Source: Acidilobaceae archaeon UBA162 (lineage in GTDB: Archaea; Thermoproteota; Thermoprotei_A; Sulfolobales; Acidilobaceae). Taken from it: a DNA stretch of 19,594 nucleotides. The notes under the pieces were generated by a model. That model had not been told where the DNA came from. It made no database searches and was given only the letters and a program-made list of their open reading frames with translations. Location of the stretch: assembly GCA_002496425.1 (NCBI GenBank), contig DAJS01000024.1, positions 46,731 through 66,324 of the forward strand. The letters are read 5' to 3'. This document shows, piece after piece, positions 5,894 through 14,200 of the stretch (position 1 is its first letter; every line of letters begins with the position of its first letter). A program made the translations under genes and the position numbers.

Positions 5894-8314
5894 CTGGAAG
5901 GGCTAACTACAAATAGTGAAAGGTACTTCACTGTCTTTGGGCACTTCTATCAGCCGCCCCGTTTTAACCCGTGGACCGAGGAGATAGAGTACGACCCTTC
6001 AACAAGACCCTATCACGATTGGAACGAGAAAATAACTAGGGAGTGCTATGAGTCGAACGCTAATGCTATAATCGAGGATGAGAATGGTCTTGCAGAGAAG
6101 ATAGAGAACAACTATAGAAGGATATCCTTCAGCTTTGGGCCTCTCCTACTGGAGTACCTGGCTAAGAAGTTCCCCAAGGTGCTTAATGCCATAGTAGAGG
6201 CTGACAAGGAGAGCCTCTCAAAGCTTGGTCATGGCAATGCGCTGGCCCAGCCCTACGCACACATAATAATGCCGTTGTCCAAGTACAAATACCGCAAGGT
6301 TGCTATAGACTGGGGGCTTAAGTACTTTGAAAGGTTCTTTGAGCGTGAGCCTGAAGGCTTCTGGCTCCCTGAGGCGGCTGTGGACAGCACGACGCTTGAA
6401 ATATTAGCGCAAGCTGGCATAAAGTTTGTGCTTCTTGGCCCACATCAGATAAAATCAGTTGCCAGGAAGGATGGAACTAAAGAGGCCGTGGGGCCTGATG
6501 GCGCTGACTTCAGGCGGACATATAAGGCGGTCCTGCCCTCTGGCAACACGATAGGCGTCATAGTATATGACAGGTGGCTCTCGGGTCTAGTAGCCTTTGG
6601 CGACCTCCTAAAGAGTGGTGAGCTCCTTGCAAGGAGGGCGTTAGAGCGCTTTGACAATCGTGCTGGAGCTCAGATCGTCACACTAGCTGTAGATGGCGAG
6701 ACATTTGGGCATCATAAGCGCGGGGGTGAGGTTGAGCTTGCTAAGGCGCTTGATTATGTCGAGCGCAACGGCGTTAGGCTCACCAATCTAGCGCACTTCT
6801 ACTCCATTTCACCGCCCCAGGATGAGGTGGAGATAGCGGAGAACACCTCATGGAGCTGTCCTCATGGAGTTGAGAGGTGGAGGAGTAACTGTGGCTGTGG
6901 CTCTGAGATAAGGCCTGGGTGGACTCAGGAATGGAGAGCACCCCTCAGACAGGCCGTTGACTACCTTGCCGATAATGCACTTAAGGTCTTTGAGTCCCTA
7001 GCTCCTACGCTGCTTAACAACCCTGACGCTGCTCTGGATGACTACTTCACCGTGATGCTTGATAGAGAACCTGGTGTTGTAGAGAAGTACCTGGACACCT
7101 ATGCTATTGGAAGCGAGGAGGCCAAGTCTAAGGCCCTTGAGCTCTTAGAGCTCTTCAGACACAGCCTGTTGGCCCAGTCCAGCGACGCCTGGTTCTTTGA
7201 GGACATCTTCAGACCCGAGCCGATACAGGCTATGAAGCATATGGCCAGGGCCTTAGAACTCCTCAAGGGGTTAACTGGTTATAACATTGAGAATCACCTG
7301 CTTGAAATATTAAGGAAGGCTAGGTCTAATGTGCCAGACGTAGGTAACGGAGAGGATATATACATCAGGTACGCGCTGTCCAGCGCCGTAAGTCCTGCCA
7401 AGGCTGCCTCCATGCTAGCGATGAGGTTACTCTTCGAGGCCTCCCCGTCCCAGGAGTTCGACTACTACTCATATCATGCAATACTGGAGGGCCTTGCTCC
7501 CCTTAGGCTAGGAAGAGCTAGGGGGCTGACCGGTATCGCCACGCTAATATCTAGGGTCACGTGGCAGCACTACCGCCTCATGTTTGCCTCACTCTACTAC
7601 GGCTGGTACGACGTCTACGCCGGTGCCAAGCCCCTCGCAAACACAGACGAGTATGAAAGGCTTGAAAGGGTATTCTCAGAGTACTTCTCCAAAGGGATGT
7701 TACGTGATCTTGTCAGCTACATCTCTAAGGAGCTCTCTGAAGGCTTCATAGACGTCCTCGGAGCCCTACCCGATGAGAGAAATATCATAATTGGTTATGT
7801 CACCGAGAGCGCTGTGGTAGACCTTAGCAGGCAATTTGACCAGCTTTACGACCTATATGCGCCGCTAATGGAATACCTTAAGCAGACCGGCACGGAGTAC
7901 CCTGCAGTCTTCAAAAGGCTTATGGAACACTATGTTGACAAGATCATGGAGCAGACCCTTATAGCTGAGCCTATTAATGTTGAGCTGATAAAGGCCCTAG
8001 CCTCCATTATAACTAAGACTGGCCTCAGGCTCAGCGACTTCGTGGGGCGCATTATAGCAAGGAAAGTTGCTGACCTAGTAGACCTACTGGTAAAGGACCC
8101 AACATCAAAGGATACGCTGCAAAAGCTCATAGCTCTAATAGACGTCTATAGGATGCTAGAGTTCGCTGAGGCCGGTCTTTCCGAAGCGCGCAGAAAGTTG
8201 CTCATGGCAATGCCGACCCTCTTAACTTACGCTGACCAGATCAAGCAGTTGGGCCTTGTCACCGATTATAACAACCTGGCCAGGCTACTGCGTGTCAAGA
8301 ATCTGAGCGCCTGA
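5894..8314 (+). CDS. Glycoside hydrolase family 57 protein with DUF3536 region; start codon anomalous
   Basis: A cytoplasmic alpha-glucan-type enzyme of the GH57 (beta/alpha)7-barrel group that carries a C-terminal DUF3536 region. Family motifs are present: HFYQPPRFNPW (from 5942, equivalent of the HQP motif), PYHDWNEKITRECY, GFWLPEAAVD with the expected nucleophile Glu at 6371-6373, and VDGETFGHH with the expected acid/base Asp at 6692-6694. A Cys-rich motif TSWSCPHGVERWRSNCGCG follows, as is usual in this subgroup. The rest, to the end, is helical DUF3536-like. The first ATG/GTG/TTG in frame is at 6179, after the HFYQPP motif, so the true N-terminus must lie upstream. In frame there is only CTG at 5894 (806 aa). 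Alternatively, one missing A in the run at 5919-5921 would join GTG 5916 to the frame as M-K-R-YFTVFGHFYQPP. Substrate is unknown; it overlaps the convergent Nudix gene by 30 nt. Confidence 0.85.
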   Translation: MEGLTTNSERYFTVFGHFYQPPRFNPWTEEIEYDPSTRPYHDWNEKITRECYESNANAIIEDENGLAEKIENNYRRISFSFGPLLLEYLAKKFPKVLNAIVEADKESLSKLGHGNALAQPYAHIIMPLSKYKYRKVAIDWGLKYFERFFEREPEGFWLPEAAVDSTTLEILAQAGIKFVLLGPHQIKSVARKDGTKEAVGPDGADFRRTYKAVLPSGNTIGVIVYDRWLSGLVAFGDLLKSGELLARRALERFDNRAGAQIVTLAVDGETFGHHKRGGEVELAKALDYVERNGVRLTNLAHFYSISPPQDEVEIAENTSWSCPHGVERWRSNCGCGSEIRPGWTQEWRAPLRQAVDYLADNALKVFESLAPTLLNNPDAALDDYFTVMLDREPGVVEKYLDTYAIGSEEAKSKALELLELFRHSLLAQSSDAWFFEDIFRPEPIQAMKHMARALELLKGLTGYNIENHLLEILRKARSNVPDVGNGEDIYIRYALSSAVSPAKAASMLAMRLLFEASPSQEFDYYSYHAILEGLAPLRLGRARGLTGIATLISRVTWQHYRLMFASLYYGWYDVYAGAKPLANTDEYERLERVFSEYFSKGMLRDLVSYISKELSEGFIDVLGALPDERNIIIGYVTESAVVDLSRQFDQLYDLYAPLMEYLKQTGTEYPAVFKRLMEHYVDKIMEQTLIAEPINVELIKALASIITKTGLRLSDFVGRIIARKVADLVDLLVKDPTSKDTLQKLIALIDVYRMLEFAEAGLSEARRKLLMAMPTLLTYADQIKQLGLVTDYNNLARLLRVKNLSA

Positions 8315-8800
8315 CCTTATCCTGGCAAGGAGAGCACTTACTATCCTTAGAGTCATGCCCCAGAGGACCAGCTTATGGCCCAACTCAACGCCTATTACTT
8401 GCCCTCTCCTCACGTGAGCCACAGGGTGTGGCCCTGGTATAGACTCTATATTGACCCAGAACACCGCATCAACCTCAGGATCCCGAGGCCTTGGATCTAT
8501 GGGACCTCGGGGCCTCCCGAGTACGGCCTCTGTGTATATTATTGGCTGGGACTTGGTAGAAAATATGCCTAACGAGCCGAGGACCTTGATATAGCGTGGG
8601 GGCACCCACACCTCCTCCCACGCCTCCCTTAACGCAGCATCAACGCTGCTCTCATAGTTCATTATCCTACCTCCTGGTAGGGCCACGTCGCAGGAGAACC
8701 TGCTGAGCTCGGAGCAGTTCTTCCGTTCAAACAGCACGTGCGGTGGATCGCCCCATATGAGAACCAGGACGGCAGCGGCAGGCTTCTGCAGAGATGCCAA
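8285..8800 (-). CDS. Nudix hydrolase, possibly CoA-diphosphatase-like, 171 aa
   Basis: A Nudix fold protein that would hydrolyse a nucleoside diphosphate linked to another moiety. The Nudix box runs from Gly44 (G-x5-E50-x7-R58-E59-x2-E62-E63), so the metal-binding glutamates are intact. The box Gly normally found two residues after EE is Trp65 (EEVWV). The preceding CDVALPGG with an upstream FERKNCSELSRF resembles the entry to the box in CoA-pyrophosphatase-type members; ADP-ribose or another substrate is equally possible. The downstream PEVDAVFWVNIESI is typical of Nudix proteins. TTG at 8800 is the only start after an in-frame stop at about 8831. It is divergent from the thiolase gene (79 nt apart), and its 3' end overlaps the GH57 gene by 30 nt. 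Confidence 0.85.
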   Translation of the reverse strand: MASLQKPAAAVLVLIWGDPPHVLFERKNCSELSRFSCDVALPGGRIMNYESSVDAALREAWEEVWVPPRYIKVLGSLGIFSTKSQPIIYTEAVLGRPRGPIDPRPRDPEVDAVFWVNIESIPGPHPVAHVRRGQVIGVELGHKLVLWGMTLRIVSALLARIRSGAQILDTQ

Positions 8801-8879
8801 GACCCCTGCGCCCCACCAGAGACCCTCCTCTTAGCGCGGCCTTTTTGGCCCTGGCGTAGGCTGACGCACTGGGCGGCTG

Positions 8880-9887
8880 TTGAAGCTCTGCGACAGGTGC
8901 CATCTTAGGCCAGCGTTCGTCTACCAACCACACACTAAGATGGCTCTCTGCAGGAAGTGCTTCATAGAGGATGTAACGGAGAGGGTCAAGGCTGAGGTCA
9001 GGCGCTGGAACATGATAGAGCCTGGTGACGTGATCCTATTGGCCCTAAGCGGAGGCAAGGACGGCTATACGCTGCTCGACGTTATGTCAAGGATTTACAG
9101 ACCTGACAAGCTTATTGGCCTCAACATAGTTGAGGGCATAAGGGGTTATAACAAGGAGGAGGACGCTAAGCACCTTGTGTCAACTGCCAAGCAGCTGGGG
9201 GTTGATGTTATAGTCACCTCAGTAAAGGACTACGCGGGTCTCAGCATTGACGAGATGGCCTCACTGGCAAAGGAAAGGCGGACTCGGATAAGTGTTTGCA
9301 CCTACTGCGGCATCTCTAGACGGAGAATCATGAATGCGTATGCACGTGAACTTGGGGCCAACAAGCTTGCCACCGCCCATAACCTTGACGATGAAGCTCA
9401 GACAGCCGTGATAAACCTGGCCAGAGGGGATCTTGATAGCCTGCTGAGGCAGCACCCGCTGGGGGAGCTTGTGAGGGACAGAAGGCTGGTGCGCAGGATC
9501 AAACCCCTAAGGAAAGTCTATGAGTCTGAGACTGCCACATTCGCTTATCTTCGTGGCTATCACCTTCAGGAGACAGAGTGCCCCTACATCTATGAACAGC
9601 CAACGCTGAGGGCGAAAATCAGGAGAGCCCTCTACTCCCTCGAGTCTGAACGCCCTGGCTCTCTCCTAGCACTAATGGAACTCCTTGACGAGCTGCTGGA
9701 GCCCCTGGCAAAGTCACGGAGGCCCTTCACTGGTCTCTCCTCGTGCGCCAGGTGCGGCGAGCCGGTGCCGCCTGGCAGGACACTGTGTAAGCTCTGTGAG
9801 CTCCTTGATGGTCTTGGTGTGAAGGAGCCTAAGTATGCTACGCTAAGGGTACCGGGGAGGCTGAACGTAAGACCATGGAGTGTCTGA
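8880..9887 (+). CDS. tRNA 2-thiolation PP-loop ATPase, TtuA/Ncs6 family, 335 aa
   Basis: A tRNA uridine 2-sulfurtransferase-type enzyme that adenylates the tRNA base and replaces oxygen with sulfur. Domains in order: an N-terminal zinc finger (C4, C7, C24, C27); the PP-loop SGGKDG at 57-62; a CTYCG motif (C140, C143) which together with C234 (ETECPY) gives the three cysteines that hold a [4Fe-4S] cluster in TtuA-type enzymes; HNLDDEAQT at 167-175; and a C-terminal zinc finger (C289, C292, C303, C306). Length suits the family. Whether it modifies U54 in the T-loop (TtuA) or U34 at the wobble position (Ncs6/NcsA) cannot be told from the motifs, so no symbol is given. The TTG start is the one that yields the CxxC at residues 4-7. 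Its 3' end overlaps the radical SAM gene by 13 nt, so the two are probably co-translated. Confidence 0.9.
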   Translation: MKLCDRCHLRPAFVYQPHTKMALCRKCFIEDVTERVKAEVRRWNMIEPGDVILLALSGGKDGYTLLDVMSRIYRPDKLIGLNIVEGIRGYNKEEDAKHLVSTAKQLGVDVIVTSVKDYAGLSIDEMASLAKERRTRISVCTYCGISRRRIMNAYARELGANKLATAHNLDDEAQTAVINLARGDLDSLLRQHPLGELVRDRRLVRRIKPLRKVYESETATFAYLRGYHLQETECPYIYEQPTLRAKIRRALYSLESERPGSLLALMELLDELLEPLAKSRRPFTGLSSCARCGEPVPPGRTLCKLCELLDGLGVKEPKYATLRVPGRLNVRPWSV

Positions 9888-10924
9888 ACGCTGTCAGGGT
9901 CAGCAGGCTCGGGCGCCTAAGTCTTGTTAGGCTGAGGCGCCCTTTCCCTATGGTAGGTCACATAGCCTTCGGTATCATAGACCGTGGCACCAACGTTATA
10001 CAGGTAAGACCATCAACGCTGTGCTTCCACGACTGCATATTCTGTAGCGTCGATGCCGGCCCATCCAGTACACGTAGGGCCTCAGAGTACATAGTGGAGG
10101 ATGTAGAGTACCTGGCCGAGTGGACTGGGGAAGTGGCAAGGCTTAAGGGGGGTGCCGAGGTGCTAATTGATGGTGTCGGAGAGCCCCTGACTAATCCTAG
10201 ACTGCCTGATCTGATCAGGCTTCTCAGGGATCAGGAGGGGGTAACCACAATCGCTATAGAGACACATGGTGGCTCCCTGTCACTGCCGTTGTTGAGAAGG
10301 CTTGCAGAGGCAGGTCTCAATAGGGTTAACCTGAGCATAGACACGCTTGATCCGGCAAAGGCAAGGGTCCTCACGAACTCTGCATGGTATGACATTGCTA
10401 GGATCAAACATGTGGTCGAAGAGGCCTTCAAGCAGACAAGCCTGGACTTCGTGCTGACGCCAGTAGTTGTACCAGGGTATAACGAGGATGACATGGTTCA
10501 GCTGATCGAGTGGGCTCGTTCCCTTGGCCTGGGATCCAAGATAGGGTGGCCCTCTGCAGTGCTCATACAGAAGTATGAGGTTCACAAGCATGGCAGGAAG
10601 GTCAAGGGTGTGAGACCGTGGAGCTGGGGCAAGTTCTATGAGTACCTGAGGTCCTTGGAGAGACGCACTGGCTACAGGCTGGTGCTTAGGCCAGATGAAA
10701 TAGGGATTCGGAGGACCCCCCGCCTCCCAAGGCCATATAGGCGTGGTAGTAACGTTAGGCTCACAACAGTTGGACCTGGTTGGCTCAGAGGCGAGAGCCT
10801 GGCCGTGGATCAGCAATGCCTGAGGTCATTCACACTCATTGCATCCGAAGTGAGACCAGGGACTACTGTAGTGGCCAAGGTTATAGAGGATGACAACAAC
10901 ATATACGTAGCTAAGCTAAGGTAG
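9875..10924 (+). CDS. Radical SAM protein with C-terminal TRAM domain, 349 aa
   Basis: The motif CFHDCIFC (C50, C54, C57) is the CxxxCxxC ligand set for the [4Fe-4S] cluster that cleaves S-adenosylmethionine. GVGEP at 100-104 fits the SAM-binding GGE-type motif. The barrel continues with NLSIDTLDPAKARVL and VLTPVVVPGYNEDD. Residues about 291-349 (SNVRLTTVGPG to the end) look like a TRAM RNA-binding domain, as found on tRNA-modifying radical SAM enzymes. It appears to belong to an uncharacterised archaeal radical SAM group (similar to COG2100); the reaction is not known to me. ATG 9875 overlaps the thiolase gene by 13 nt in another frame, with GGAGG at 9856-9860 rather far upstream (14 nt). 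The TRAM domain and the partner gene point to RNA modification, which is inference. Confidence 0.85.
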   Translation: MECLNAVRVSRLGRLSLVRLRRPFPMVGHIAFGIIDRGTNVIQVRPSTLCFHDCIFCSVDAGPSSTRRASEYIVEDVEYLAEWTGEVARLKGGAEVLIDGVGEPLTNPRLPDLIRLLRDQEGVTTIAIETHGGSLSLPLLRRLAEAGLNRVNLSIDTLDPAKARVLTNSAWYDIARIKHVVEEAFKQTSLDFVLTPVVVPGYNEDDMVQLIEWARSLGLGSKIGWPSAVLIQKYEVHKHGRKVKGVRPWSWGKFYEYLRSLERRTGYRLVLRPDEIGIRRTPRLPRPYRRGSNVRLTTVGPGWLRGESLAVDQQCLRSFTLIASEVRPGTTVVAKVIEDDNNIYVAKLR

Positions 10925-10946
10925 GACCTGGCTCCTAACTCCTAAA

Positions 10947-10956
10947 GCTAAAAAGT
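10947..10956 (+). promoter_or_regulatory. Possible TATA box for the 91-aa gene / ileS / Cas4 operon
   Basis: GCTAAAAAGT sits about 41 nt before the ATG at 10992 in the 67-nt gap after the radical SAM gene. A start about 26 nt downstream would leave a leader of about 15 nt. It is A/T-rich but not a strong match. Confidence 0.35.
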
Positions 10957-10991
10957 CCAAGTCTCAGAACTAAGGAGCTAGGCTACCAAAG

Positions 10992-11267
10992 ATGGAATCT
11001 CAGAGCAAAGTCACGGCACTACACAAGAGACTTTACAGGATATACTATACAACCTACAGTGATGATCTCAACAAGAGGGTTATCGAGACCCTAAAGGAGA
11101 GGTATGGCATTGAACCAGTCTACTTTAAATCAATTGTGTTACCTGAGTTCAGGTTTCTGGAGCTTCACCTGAGCAAGCCTGGCCTGGAGAAAGAGATAGC
11201 GTCATTGGTGTCATCAATAGTAGGCTCTAGCTACATCAAAGTGGACTGGATAGATACGGAGGCGTAA
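10992..11267 (+). CDS. Small conserved-looking protein with ferredoxin-like fold pattern, 91 aa
   Basis: I do not recognise the family. The order of segments reads as beta-alpha-beta-beta-alpha-beta: RLYRIYYTTY, DLNKRVIETLKERYG, EPVYFKSIVL, FRFLELHLSK, LEKEIASLVSSIVG, and YIKVDWI. This is the pattern of a ferredoxin-like (ACT- or RRM-like) small domain. There is no signal peptide, cysteine or obvious catalytic residue. Its stop is 5 nt before the TTG of ileS, and the ileS ribosome binding site lies within its last codons, so the two are in one operon. A role linked to isoleucyl-tRNA synthesis or RNA binding is only a guess from position. Confidence 0.75.
   Translation: MESQSKVTALHKRLYRIYYTTYSDDLNKRVIETLKERYGIEPVYFKSIVLPEFRFLELHLSKPGLEKEIASLVSSIVGSSYIKVDWIDTEA
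11258..11262 (+). promoter_or_regulatory. Ribosome binding site GGAGG for ileS
   Basis: GGAGG lies 10 nt before the TTG at 11273, within the end of the preceding gene. It supports the TTG start for ileS. Confidence 0.6.
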
Positions 11268-11272
11268 AGACG

Positions 11273-14200
11273 TTGAAAGTTCCAGACGAGCTGGCCTCTG
11301 CTAACTTAAATCAAAGGGATGTGGAGGACTGGGTCATAGGGTTCTGGGACTCTAACGACATATACCATAAGGTCAAACAGGCCTCAAGGTCTAGGAAGAG
11401 GAAGCTCTACTTCCTCGATGGGCCTCCCTATGCTAGCGCGCAGAGTATACACCTCGGCACGGCTTGGAACAAGGTACTCAAGGATTCGCTGATCAGGCAC
11501 TACAGGATGAGGGGGTTTGACGTCTGGGATCAGCCGGGCTTTGACACCCACGGACTTCCAATAGAGGTTATGGTTGAGCGCAAGATAGGCGTTAAGAACA
11601 AGCATGACATAGAAAATGCGATAGGAATAGAGAACTTTATTAACAGCTGCCTGGAGCTTGTTAAGAACAACATAAAGGGCATGGCAGAGAGCTTCAAGCA
11701 GCTTGGCATCTTCATGGATTGGGAGAACCCCTATCTCACATATACTGACGACTACATAGAGTCCGGCTGGTACCTAATAAAGGAGGCCTTCAAGAAGGGG
11801 CTCCTCTACCATGGTGGCAAGGTTCTGCACTGGTGCCCACGCTGCGAGACGACGTTGGCAGATTACGAGGTTTCAGAGTACGTGGATCTCGAGGACCCAT
11901 CAATATACGTTAAGTTCCACGTCAAGGGCGACCCTAAGAGGAGCCTGCTGATCTGGACCACTACCCCCTGGACGCTTCCGGCCAACGCGTTTGTAATAGC
12001 CCACCCTGACCTAGAGTACGCTGAGGTTGAGGTAAACGGTGAAGTGCTGATAATGCTTGCTAGCAGGGTCGAGGCCGTAATGAAGGAGGTGGGGGTCAGC
12101 GGCTACAAGGTCCTCAGGATCTTCAAGGGCAGGGAGCTTGAAAACCTGGAGTACGAGCACCCCCTTGAGGATCTTGTGACGGCCCAGAGGGAGCTGAGCA
12201 AATATCATAAAGTAGTCATGGCACCTGAGGCTATTAACCCCAACGAGGGCACCGGGCTAGTTCACGCGGCTCCTGGCCATGGTGACATAGACTTTGAGGT
12301 TGGCCAGAGGCTAGGCGTGCCGCCCCTGAGCCTCCTTGGGAATGACGGCAGGATGACTGAGGAGGCCGGCAAATATGCAGGGCTCTACTTCAGGGGGGAA
12401 GCCAACGAAGCCATAGTCTCAGATCTCAGGGAGAGAGGAGCGCTCTTCTACGCCACTAAGGTGGTTCACAGGTACCCCGTGTGCTGGAGGTGCAAGACGC
12501 CACTGGCGCTCAGGCTCACGGATCAGTGGTTCATAGCTGTAAGCAAGCTTAAGGACAAACTGGCCAAAGGCGTGGACAGCGTTGAGTGGGTGCCAGCATG
12601 GGCCAAGTCAAGAATCGCTGGCCTTATCTCGCAGATTCAGGACTGGGTGATAAGCAGGCAGAGGTACTGGGGCATCCCATTGCCCATATGGGTGTGCACT
12701 AAGTGCGGCCACATAGAGGTCATAGGCAGCGTCGAGGAGCTTGAGAGGCTTGGCGGCAGGAGACCGCCAAACCTTCACAGACCGTGGATAGATAGGGTAA
12801 CCCTTAGGTGCCCAGTCTGCGGCGGTGAGATGCGTCGTGTGCCCGATGTGGCTGACGTCTGGTTCGACAGCGGCATAGCCTTCTATGCCAGCCTGGGCTA
12901 CCCTAAGGGAACAGAGCTGTTCTCGAGGCTCATGCCTGTGGACCTGGTGCTTGAGGGCCATGACCAGCTCAGGGGCTGGTTCTTCAGTATGCTCAGGTCA
13001 GGTATCATAGGCTTTGACAGCGTTCCATATAGGAGGGTGCTGGTGCACGGCTTTGTTCTCGATGAGCAGGGGCGCGAGATGCACAAGTCGCTTGGAAACT
13101 ATGTGGCACCTGAGGAGGTTCTAGCCAAGTACTCAAGGGACGTGCTGAGGCTCTACCTCCTAAGGAACACCGTGTGGGAGGACCTGAAGTTCTCATGGAG
13201 GAACGTGGAGCTCACGGCAAGAGACTTCACAATAATAAGGAACGTCTTTGCGTTCGCCTCCCTTTACATGAGCCTTGACGGCTTTGACCCCAAGTTAGTC
13301 AGCTATGAGTCCGTAAAGGATTACCTTCAGCCTGAGGATAGGTGGCTTCTCTCGAGAGTCAACAGCGCTCTACGTGAGTACAGAAAGGCCTTTGACATGC
13401 TACAGGTTCACGAGGCTGCGGCACTCGTCCGCAACCTAATAGTCGAGGATGTGAGCCGCTGGTACCTGAGGCTGATAAGGAGGAGAGTCTGGGTTGAGGA
13501 GAACAATCCATCAAAGATGGCCGCCTACTACACGCTTTACTATGCTCTGAGGACGTGGATATTCATGGCGGCGCCAATAATACCCTTCACCGCGGAGTAC
13601 CTCTACCAGAAGTTCGTCAGGCCCGCCGAGCCTGAGATGCCCGAGAGCGTCCACGTGGCGCTGATTCCCGAGCCCGATGAAAGTCTAATTGACGAGGATC
13701 TAGAGGGGCGTATGATCATAATTAAGGAGATAGCTGGGGCCGCGCTGTCGGCGAGAATGAAGGCTGGCATCAAGCTAAGGAGACCCCTAAGGAGAGCGAT
13801 AGTGGCTTTCTTTGACCCTAAGGTCTCCGAGGCCGTGAAGGAGCTCAGGCATGTACTCGAGGCGGCAGTAAACGTGCATTATGTTGAACTGATGAGTCCA
13901 GAGGCCGCTGAAAACATGAGAACCTATGAGGTTGAGCCTATTATGGGTGAGATAGGTCGCGACTTCAAGAAGATGGCACCAGCAGTGGCCTTGGCCGTTA
14001 AGTCTGAAGGTGCCAGGGTGGCAAGGGAGCTCCTAAAGAACGGGCAGGTCAAGATAAGGGTCGGCGATGCGGAGATTGTCCTAGAGCCTAGGCATGTTAA
14101 GGTCAAAGTCATCTACCCTGAATGGCTCTCAGCCGTTGAAAGTAAGTATGGGCTAGTGGGAGTTGATATAAAGGTGTCTGAGGAGGAGGAGCTCGAGGGG

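Noticed and set aside
5884..5916. Leader peptide (GTG/ATG start, MATGRANYK) controlling the GH57 gene
   Set aside because: It sits only about 10 nt from the TATA box, so it would usually not be transcribed in full; it may just reflect the start anomaly discussed in the findings.
8838..8850. GGCC-TTTTT-GGCC as a hairpin terminator
   Set aside because: It lies between divergent gene starts, where no terminator is needed, and has only 4 bp of stem; it is more likely part of a weak promoter.
10280..10816. A 178-aa minus-strand open frame
   Set aside because: It lies wholly inside the radical SAM gene, has no recognisable domain and shows a composition expected of an antisense frame.
10931..10978. 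GCTCCT...AGGAGC repeat upstream of the 91-aa gene as a regulatory hairpin
   Set aside because: The stem is 6 bp with a 36-nt loop, which is easily found by chance.
12608..12961. A 117-aa minus-strand open frame
   Set aside because: It is antisense to the catalytic part of ileS and has no motif; a shadow of the GC-rich coding strand.
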